Shown here one piece after another: positions 58,524-64,000 of a DNA stretch of 64,000 nt. Location: the NCBI RefSeq assembly GCF_009687885.1, contig NZ_BLAF01000007.1:186001-250000 (forward strand), written 5' to 3'. The notes under the pieces are model-generated. The model was not told the origin of the DNA. It worked only from the letters and a program-made list of their open reading frames with translations, and did no database searches. Within the stretch, counting starts at the first letter, position 1. Every line of letters starts with the position of its first letter. Made by a program: the position numbers and the translations under genes. Source of the DNA: Acrocarpospora pleiomorpha. GTDB lineage: Bacteria > Actinomycetota > Actinomycetes > Streptosporangiales > Streptosporangiaceae.

Positions 58524-59786
58524 TCAGTTCCGGGTGTCGACGAGTAAGCCCATCCGGCGGGCCAGGTCGTCCCACCGGACCAGTGCGAACGCGTTTCCGC
58601 TGGTACGGGCGGCCAGCATGCCTTTCCCGTAAGGCGAGCCGAGGGCCAGGTTCGTGATGGCCAGGCTGCCGGTTGCTGGGACCGAGCCGATGCGGAACTT
58701 GCCCATGTACTGGACGGGTTGACGGTTGTACACGGCGAAACGGCCGTTTCCGGGGGTGGCGGCGATCAGGTAGCCGGGGCTGCCGGGGGCGCGGTAGAGG
58801 GCCAGCGCGCCGACGTCTTCGAGGCGGTCGCTGCCTTCGCCTGGGCCGCAGGTGCCGTCGGCGGCAGGTAGGGCGCCGAATCCGGAGACCACGTCGACGA
58901 GGGAGGGCTGTCCGGTGAGGTCGGGGGTGAGTTGCCAGATGCCGACGCCGCGCTGTGCGACGTAGAGGGTGGAGGCGTCGGCCGCCAGGCCTACAACGGG
59001 GGCGGGGCCGCAGGGCGTCCATGGGGTCAGATCGTGGGTGACCAGGTCGGTGGGGAGATCGAGGGTGCGGACGACCTCGTACGCGACCTTGCGGCCGGCG
59101 GCGGGCACCAGTCGCACCAGCGCGAGGCGGGCGGCGCCGTCCTGCGCGACGACCGCGTACACCCCGGTGGCGTCCTGCCAGACCCTGACGTCGCGCGGGA
59201 AGCCGTCCGGGAAGATCACCGGCATGTCGGGGGCGGTGACCTCCTCGATGAGCGGGTTTCCGAAACTCGCCGCCACCGGGCGGAAGGCGAGAGCGCGCAG
59301 CCTGCCGGTCGCGCCGTCGGTGACCAGCGCGATGTCGTTGGTCCATTCGGGGTCGAATCGGAACCGGTAGAACACGTCCACACCGGTCAGCCGGACCCCC
59401 GGGCCGTGCAGGCGGAGGAGGCGGCGACCGGCCAGGTTGTACGCGGCGATGCCACCGTCCTCGGCCGCGCCCACGACCACGCTCTTGCGGCGGTCGGTCG
59501 GATGCCGCCAGATCCCCACGCCAGCGGCCACCCCACCGGCGACCTTGGCCAGACCGGCCGGACGCACGTAGACCTGACCCCGCGCCTGAGGCTGGGTCTC
59601 CGCCGGAGCAGCGGGAGTCGGTTGCGCGGACGGGGCCGTGCTCGGCTGCTCCGGCGTGGGGGCTATCACGATGTCGACCTCAGGGTCCCCCAGCAACTCG
59701 GCACCGGTCAGGTTCGCGCTGGTGGAAACCACCGCAACCAGCACGACAGCGGCCACCACGGCCCCAGCGATCGGCAGCCTTCTCAC
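58524..59786 (-). CDS. Beta-propeller phytase, membrane-anchored or secreted
   Basis: A 420-residue protein with an N-terminal hydrophobic segment (GAVVAAVVLVAVVSTSA), a Pro/Ala/Thr linker and a domain matching beta-propeller phytases, which release phosphate from phytate with calcium. Family landmarks: GIWRHPTDRRKSVVVGAAED near the start of the propeller, GGIAAYNLAGR, GVDVFYRF, the later LYVAQRGVGIWQL, and the C-terminal YLIAATPGNGRFAVYN. GTG at 59786 has GGTGGAG upstream. Some calcium and catalytic residues differ from Bacillus enzymes, so activity should be considered probable rather than certain. Confidence 0.78.
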   Translation of the reverse strand: MRRLPIAGAVVAAVVLVAVVSTSANLTGAELLGDPEVDIVIAPTPEQPSTAPSAQPTPAAPAETQPQARGQVYVRPAGLAKVAGGVAAGVGIWRHPTDRRKSVVVGAAEDGGIAAYNLAGRRLLRLHGPGVRLTGVDVFYRFRFDPEWTNDIALVTDGATGRLRALAFRPVAASFGNPLIEEVTAPDMPVIFPDGFPRDVRVWQDATGVYAVVAQDGAARLALVRLVPAAGRKVAYEVVRTLDLPTDLVTHDLTPWTPCGPAPVVGLAADASTLYVAQRGVGIWQLTPDLTGQPSLVDVVSGFGALPAADGTCGPGEGSDRLEDVGALALYRAPGSPGYLIAATPGNGRFAVYNRQPVQYMGKFRIGSVPATGSLAITNLALGSPYGKGMLAARTSGNAFALVRWDDLARRMGLLVDTRN

Positions 59787-59862
59787 AGCGGTCACTCCAC
59801 CTCGTCCGAAACCCCGGCAAACAACAGAGAACGGCTGATCATGCCGAAGCGGAGAGAACCCT

Positions 59863-59998
59863 GGGCGAACGCCGTGACAACACCTCCACCGCCGCCAGTG
59901 AAGAACTGCCCCGCGCCTCGCGAGGCGTCCCACCTAAAGCAGGAGGGTCCCTGGGGCGAACGCCGTGGCAACAGCCATGCAGCCGCAGGTGAAGAACT
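59863..59998. repeat. 91-bp imperfect duplication upstream of the phytase gene
   Basis: GGGCGAACGCCGTG at 59863 recurs at 59954, and GTGAAGAACT at 59898 recurs at 59989, both at a 91-base period. Between them CGCCTCG-CGAGGCG (59914-59927) is a perfect 14-base palindrome. The 59787-60082 gap carries the divergent promoters of the phytase and methyltransferase genes. Confidence 0.65.
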
Positions 59999-60082
59999 AG
60001 GTGTTGAGTGTGCGTGGTGCTGTTCCTCCGTTGTTCCCCGTCAGGATCGCCGCTGTTGGCGGGGCCTCGCTAGGAATCCTCC

Positions 60083-60949
60083 ATGACGACCACTGGCACG
60101 CCGATCATCGGTCCGGGGCGGCTGAGTATGTCCGCCGCCCGCCATCCCAATCCCCTCTGGTGGACCCTTGGCCTCGGCCTCGGGCTGGCCAATGCGGTGC
60201 GGCATCGGGGCAAGGCCTATCGGCGGCCGAGGCCGTACACGACGGAAGAGGTGGGGCGGAGTGTGGACTATGTGGTCGCGGTCGTCGATCGGTGGGAGGA
60301 GGACGGGGTTCGGAGCTGGGAGGGGCTGCGGGTGCTTGAACTGGGGCCGGGGCCTGACCTTGGCACCGGTGCGGTGATTCTTTCTCGTGGGGCGGCGTCC
60401 TATACGGCGGCGGACCTTTTTCCGCTCGCCGAGGACGCGGGCTCGCGCTACTACGACGCGCTCGGGGAACGCCTGGGCGTGCCCGTGGATCTGGATCGGA
60501 TCGGTTATCACGTGACCGCGTTTCCGGGGCTGCCGGGTCTGGACGGGCCTTATGACGTAGTGGTGAGTAGTGCCGCGCTGGAGCATTTCGAGGACGTGCC
60601 CGCCACGTTCGCGCGGCTGGCCGAACTGGCCGCGCCGAACGCGACCATGACCCACCATGTGGACGGCATGGTGCACATGCGCGGTATTCGCCCCCGCGAC
60701 CCGCTCAACCTGCTCCGCTACTCGGACTGGACCTACCGGCGGATGAGCTTCCCTGGCGTGCCCAACCGGCTGCGCGCGAGCGACTACCTGGCGGCGGCCG
60801 AGGCGACGGGCTGGCGGGCGCGCATCGTGCCCGGCCGCGTCGCCACGGACGCCTACGTCGAGCGGGTACGACCCGGTCTGGCCAGGCCATTCCGGGATCG
60901 CACCGATCTGGCCACGCTGACCTTCAGCGTGGTCTGCGCGCGTGATTAG
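60083..60949 (+). CDS. Class I SAM-dependent methyltransferase
   Basis: A 288-residue methyltransferase. Motif I is VLELGPGPDLGTGAVILSRG near residue 85. The later segment VVSSAALEHFEDVPATFARL is typical of the family's motif IV-V region. The N terminus has a hydrophobic patch (LWWTLGLGLGLANAV). Substrate unknown. It stands alone and is convergent with the large surface-protein gene, with only 39 bases between. Confidence 0.8.
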   Translation: MTTTGTPIIGPGRLSMSAARHPNPLWWTLGLGLGLANAVRHRGKAYRRPRPYTTEEVGRSVDYVVAVVDRWEEDGVRSWEGLRVLELGPGPDLGTGAVILSRGAASYTAADLFPLAEDAGSRYYDALGERLGVPVDLDRIGYHVTAFPGLPGLDGPYDVVVSSAALEHFEDVPATFARLAELAAPNATMTHHVDGMVHMRGIRPRDPLNLLRYSDWTYRRMSFPGVPNRLRASDYLAAAEATGWRARIVPGRVATDAYVERVRPGLARPFRDRTDLATLTFSVVCARD

Positions 60950-60988
60950 CCGACCCGCCGACCAGGCGCAGCTGCCCAGATAACGACT

Positions 60989-63343
60989 TTAGGGACTCCC
61001 TCGGCCCCACGCGGTCGCCACGGTCGCCGGATCCGCGTACGTGGCGCCGCGGGCCTGGTTGAGTGCGCTGGTGAAGTCGTTCGCGCAGTACGACTCGCCG
61101 TCGCTGGTCCAGTGGGTCCGCCAGTCGCCGGTGCAGTCCCACTGGGTGCCGGTGCCGCCCAGGCGTTTGCCGCGCAGGAACTTGTAGATCTGGAGAATGC
61201 GCCACTGCCCGGGCACGCCCGACAACATCGCGGCCACCTGCTCGGGCGGGGCGTAGCGGGTGCCGTCGGTGCGCGTGCCCAGCACGGGCACCCAGTGGTA
61301 GCAGGTGAGGGCGGGGTCGTTGCACCAGTTTCCGGCCAGGCCCTGCACGCTCACGAAATAGGGCGAGATGGCCTGCTCGCGCAGGTTGACGCCGTAGCCG
61401 TACTGGCGGGCGTAGGCGAAGCAGGTGGCGACCGGGTCGAGCTGGACCGCCGTGGTGGGCGGGCTGCCCGCGTACCCGGGGTAGAGGAACAGGCCCCAGG
61501 CGCGTTGGTGGCCGTGGGCGGCGAAGGCGTCGAGGGAGCCGCAGGTCTCGGCGCGCAGGGTCTGGGGGGTGGGCTGCGGTTGCCCGGCGGGCGGGGTGAG
61601 GTTGATGTAGTTCGCGCTGTGGCTGATGAAGCTCCAGCCGTACTCCTCGCGCAGCCGCTCGGTCTCCGGCCAGGTGGCGTAGTCGGCGAGGGCGGGGTCG
61701 CAGAAGTTCTCGTCGGCGTAGCGGACCACGACCGACCCGGTGACGGGGATGCCCCGGGTGCGCAGGTCGTCGGCGAGGTCTCCGAAGAGGGGTACGGAGC
61801 CGCGTCTGAGCTGGCAGTTCTGGTCGACGGCGCCGAGTTGCGAGCGGCTGGCCAGCAGCGTGACGTAGCCGGGTCCCGCGCCGCTGCCGCGGCTGAACGG
61901 CACCGCGACGGAGGCGGTGAGTCCCCGGTCGTCGGCCGCTTCGGCGCGCAGGGTGAAGTTGCCGTACGACGGCGGGGTCCAGGTGGCCGACCAGCCCGAA
62001 CCTTGGAGCGCGGGCCGGAAGGAGACGGCGGCCGGGCCCCAGCCGCCGGTGGGCTGCCAGTACTGGCCGGTGTCCCGGCTGATGACGTAGAGGCGCACCT
62101 CGCGCACCGAGGTGTCGTCGGCAGCCGTGCCGGAGAACGTGATCGGGCCGGTGCCGTACCCCTTGCCGAGGATCGGCGCGGTGATCGCGACCTCGGGGGC
62201 GAACGCGGCCGAGTCGGGCCCGCCGACCGTGAAGGGCACGCGGGGGTAGGCCGAGTCCTCCTGGCCGGCCGCGTCGATGGCGGTGAACTCGGCCTGGTAG
62301 TTGCCGGGGCCGGGTGGCGTCCACGCGAAGGACCAGCCGGTCCTGGTGAAGAGCTGCTGCCCGTTGGCCACCGACGCCTTCCCGCCGTCACGTGGGCCGG
62401 TCAGCGTGACCGCGCGCCGCTGGTAGGCGCCCCAGGTCCCGTCGGAGCGCAGCCACTTGCCGGTGCCCCGGTCGAGCAGGGCCACCACGACGGAGGCGAC
62501 ACCGCGCGCGTCGTCGGCCACGCCTTCCCATTTCACCGGTCCGCCGCCGGGGAAGGCCCGCCGGGTGGTGGTGACCGTCGTGGCGGGCGCGTTGGCGTCG
62601 GCGAAGAAGGTCCGGCTGATGTCGCGGGTGCCGCCGGAGCCGTCCCGCACCTTGACGGCGAAGGTGTACTGGCCGTCTTCGGGCGGAGTCCACCGGAATG
62701 TCCACACGAAGGTCCCGGTGCCGGTGAAGGGCGTGGCCTGGAGAGCCTCGTAGTTCGTGTCCCAGGTCCCGTTCGGGTGCCACCACTGCTGGGTGCCCAC
62801 GTTGCGTACGGCCACCCGGACGTCGGTGACCGCCACGTCGTCGGCGGCCAGGCCGCGCAGGACCACCTCCCGCCCCCGGGGGACGATCGCGTCCTTGGCG
62901 GGCTCGGCGATCGCCGCGTCCGGCTGCGCCGAGACGGCGGCGGGCAGTTCGGTGACGGTGAAGCGGCGGAACGGCAGCGCGGGGTCGGTGGAGCCGTCGG
63001 CGGCGGTCGCGACGGCCTGAACCAGGTAGTCGCCCGGCTCGCCGCCCGGCCAGGTGTAGCTCCACGCGCCACCCGGGCCGACGGGCACGACCGGAGCGCT
63101 GTAGTCGCCCCAGGCGCCCGCCCGCCACCAGAGCTTCCCGGCGCGGTCCTGGATGCCGACCCGGACGGAGACCGCCCCGGTCGCGGTGCCGCTGACGGTG
63201 ATGGGGGCGCGCGAGTGCAGCGTCCCCTCCCCCGGCGTGCTGATCTGCGCTGCGGGCGCGGCGACCGCGCTGCCGACGAACGGCGGGACCACGATGACCG
63301 ATCCACCCAGCAGGGCGGCGACGGCCAGCCGTCGGATTCTCAT
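60989..63343 (-). CDS. Secreted Ig-like repeat protein with C-terminal polysaccharide-deacetylase-like domain
   Basis: A 784-residue exported protein. The signal peptide is residues 1-28 (AALLGGSVIVVPPFVGSAVAA). Four Ig-like beta-sandwich repeats follow (about 30-130, 140-250, 255-375, 385-490), each with a W-rich NGTWDTN/DGTWGAY-type strand. The C-terminal domain (about 495-784) resembles NodB-type deacetylase folds: LFGDLADDLRTRGIPVTGSV, then GWSFISHSANYINLT. Metal ligands are not certain, so catalysis is unproven. The N-terminal repeats probably bind carbohydrate. It is followed upstream by another surface protein gene. Confidence 0.75.
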   Translation of the reverse strand: MRIRRLAVAALLGGSVIVVPPFVGSAVAAPAAQISTPGEGTLHSRAPITVSGTATGAVSVRVGIQDRAGKLWWRAGAWGDYSAPVVPVGPGGAWSYTWPGGEPGDYLVQAVATAADGSTDPALPFRRFTVTELPAAVSAQPDAAIAEPAKDAIVPRGREVVLRGLAADDVAVTDVRVAVRNVGTQQWWHPNGTWDTNYEALQATPFTGTGTFVWTFRWTPPEDGQYTFAVKVRDGSGGTRDISRTFFADANAPATTVTTTRRAFPGGGPVKWEGVADDARGVASVVVALLDRGTGKWLRSDGTWGAYQRRAVTLTGPRDGGKASVANGQQLFTRTGWSFAWTPPGPGNYQAEFTAIDAAGQEDSAYPRVPFTVGGPDSAAFAPEVAITAPILGKGYGTGPITFSGTAADDTSVREVRLYVISRDTGQYWQPTGGWGPAAVSFRPALQGSGWSATWTPPSYGNFTLRAEAADDRGLTASVAVPFSRGSGAGPGYVTLLASRSQLGAVDQNCQLRRGSVPLFGDLADDLRTRGIPVTGSVVVRYADENFCDPALADYATWPETERLREEYGWSFISHSANYINLTPPAGQPQPTPQTLRAETCGSLDAFAAHGHQRAWGLFLYPGYAGSPPTTAVQLDPVATCFAYARQYGYGVNLREQAISPYFVSVQGLAGNWCNDPALTCYHWVPVLGTRTDGTRYAPPEQVAAMLSGVPGQWRILQIYKFLRGKRLGGTGTQWDCTGDWRTHWTSDGESYCANDFTSALNQARGATYADPATVATAWGRGSP

Positions 63344-63353
63344 AGGTTCTCTC

Positions 63354-64000
63354 TCAGTGCTGGCGGGAGCGGCGCAGGCGGGCCGCCATCCCGGCCACGG
63401 CGGGACCGAAGACGACCGCGATCAGCGCGAGGACCATCGCGAGCAGCGTCCAGGGCGTGCTGGCGGACTCCGCGACCTTCTTGACCTCGGTCGCGGCGCC
63501 CCCGGCGAGTTGCGGGTTGATGCTGGTGTTGCCGCTGCCGGACCCCGAACTGCTGGCCAGCGGGAGGACCTGCCCGTCGGTGGCGACCACGCCGGGGGTT
63601 CCCGTGCCGGTGTCCGTCACCGTCCCCGTCCCGTCGCCGGTCGGCGTGCCGGAATCGCCAGAACCGCCGGTCTCGCCGCCGCCGTCGTCCCCAGAGGTCG
63701 GCGTGCCACTGCCCGGGCCGCCGGTGTCCGACTTGTTCTTGCTGGGGCCGCCGGTCGGGTTGGACTTGCTGCCGGCTTTGGGGGAATTGCTGGCACTCGG
63801 GCTCGACCCGCCGCCGCCGTTCCCGGGATTGCTGGCCCCCGGCGAAGGGCTGGGGCTGTTCGAACCGTTGCCGTTGTTGTTCTGCTGATTGTTGTTGTTG
63901 TTCTGGTTGTTGTTCTGGTTGTTATTGTTATTCTGCTCGTTGTTCTGATTGTTGTTGTTGCTATTCGGGGGGTTCTCCTCGATCGCCTGCTCGCCTTCCT
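63354..64000 (-). CDS. Asn/Gln-rich surface protein with C-terminal membrane anchor (partial)
   Basis: Partial gene; the 5' end lies beyond the window. At least 215 residues: an Asn/Gln homopolymeric tract (about 63870-63968), a Ser/Pro/Gly/Thr-rich linker and a C-terminal transmembrane helix (WTLLAMVLALIAVVFGPAVA) with a basic RLRRSRQH tail. No LPXTG motif is visible. It ends 10 bases before the start of the Ig-repeat protein gene, so the two are probably co-transcribed. Confidence 0.7.
   Translation of the reverse strand, partial: EGEQAIEENPPNSNNNNQNNEQNNNNNQNNNQNNNNNQQNNNGNGSNSPSPSPGASNPGNGGGGSSPSASNSPKAGSKSNPTGGPSKNKSDTGGPGSGTPTSGDDGGGETGGSGDSGTPTGDGTGTVTDTGTGTPGVVATDGQVLPLASSSGSGSGNTSINPQLAGGAATEVKKVAESASTPWTLLAMVLALIAVVFGPAVAGMAARLRRSRQH
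63872..63966. repeat. Asn/Gln codon microsatellite
   Basis: On the minus strand AAC, AAT and CAG codons run almost without interruption for about 95 bases. This is an AT-rich, slippage-prone tract inside an otherwise very high-GC gene. Confidence 0.8.

Noticed and set aside
61112..63484. A 790-codon plus-strand open frame
   Set aside because: Antisense of the Ig-repeat protein; Gly/Arg/Val-biased and without recognisable domains.
63354..63620. LPXTG sorting signal in the last protein
   Set aside because: The C terminus has a membrane helix and a basic tail but no LPXTG-like motif before the helix.

Overview
The window is about 70% or more G+C and almost fully coding. GTG and TTG starts are common, and 1- or 4-base overlaps (ATGA, GTGA, TGATG) join genes into operons. 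Gene families such as the MSMEG_056x/057x nitrogen-starvation set, CU044_5270 proteins and SbtR-like TetR regulators point to a filamentous actinomycete. Order Streptosporangiales (Nonomuraea, Streptosporangium or Microbispora-like) is my best guess, by inference only.

Region 1 (1-15 kb) is largely about scavenging organic nitrogen. A minus-strand operon runs ABC transporter ATPase, two permeases, BMP-type binding lipoprotein, a degenerate isochorismatase-fold protein, a biuret-hydrolase-like enzyme and allophanate hydrolase. It is headed by a GntR/FCD regulator with a palindromic operator in its first codons. A secreted tandem amidase, an oxidoreductase and an SDR/HxlR pair follow.

Region 2 (15.9-24.1 kb) is a nine-gene minus-strand Nit1C cluster, the cluster linked to cyanide or nitrile nitrogen use in other bacteria: MSMEG_0570-like protein, MSMEG_0569-like flavoprotein, amidohydrolase, Sll0783-like protein, radical SAM protein, GNAT-AIR synthase fusion, an intact nitrilase, a second nitrilase lacking the catalytic Cys, and a GT4 glycosyltransferase. 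Upstream lie a candidate GlnR-like site and an orphan type I-E CRISPR remnant.

Region 3 (24.6-29.3 kb) holds an internally deleted methyltransferase, an XRE-cupin regulator divergent from a methyltransferase/DinB pair, and an ECF sigma factor with a CU044_5270 partner. Region 4 (29.4-37.9 kb) is an exopolysaccharide locus on the minus strand: family-2 processive glycosyltransferase, three membrane-anchored beta-helix proteins and a UDP-sugar dehydrogenase, behind a long AT-rich leader.

Region 5 (37.9-42.7 kb) has an ADP-ribosylglycohydrolase next to a DUF4291 gene, unknown genes, and a 6-oxocamphor-hydrolase-like enzyme with its TetR regulator. Region 6 (42.8-49.7 kb) is an uncharacterised catabolic operon: amidohydrolase, MFS transporter, RidA, split ThDP decarboxylase, aldehyde dehydrogenase and a homoserine-dehydrogenase-like enzyme. 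Region 7 (49.7-64 kb) contains an ArsR/SRPBCC pair, an M6 metalloprotease, a second ECF/CU044_5270 module, a heparinase II/III-like protein, a lone XdhC Rossmann domain, a low-GC pair of unknown genes, a beta-propeller phytase, a methyltransferase, and large surface proteins running off the end.

A theme across the window is amide or nitrile hydrolases paired with catalytically degenerate copies: isochorismatase fold, nitrilase fold and amidase-signature fold.
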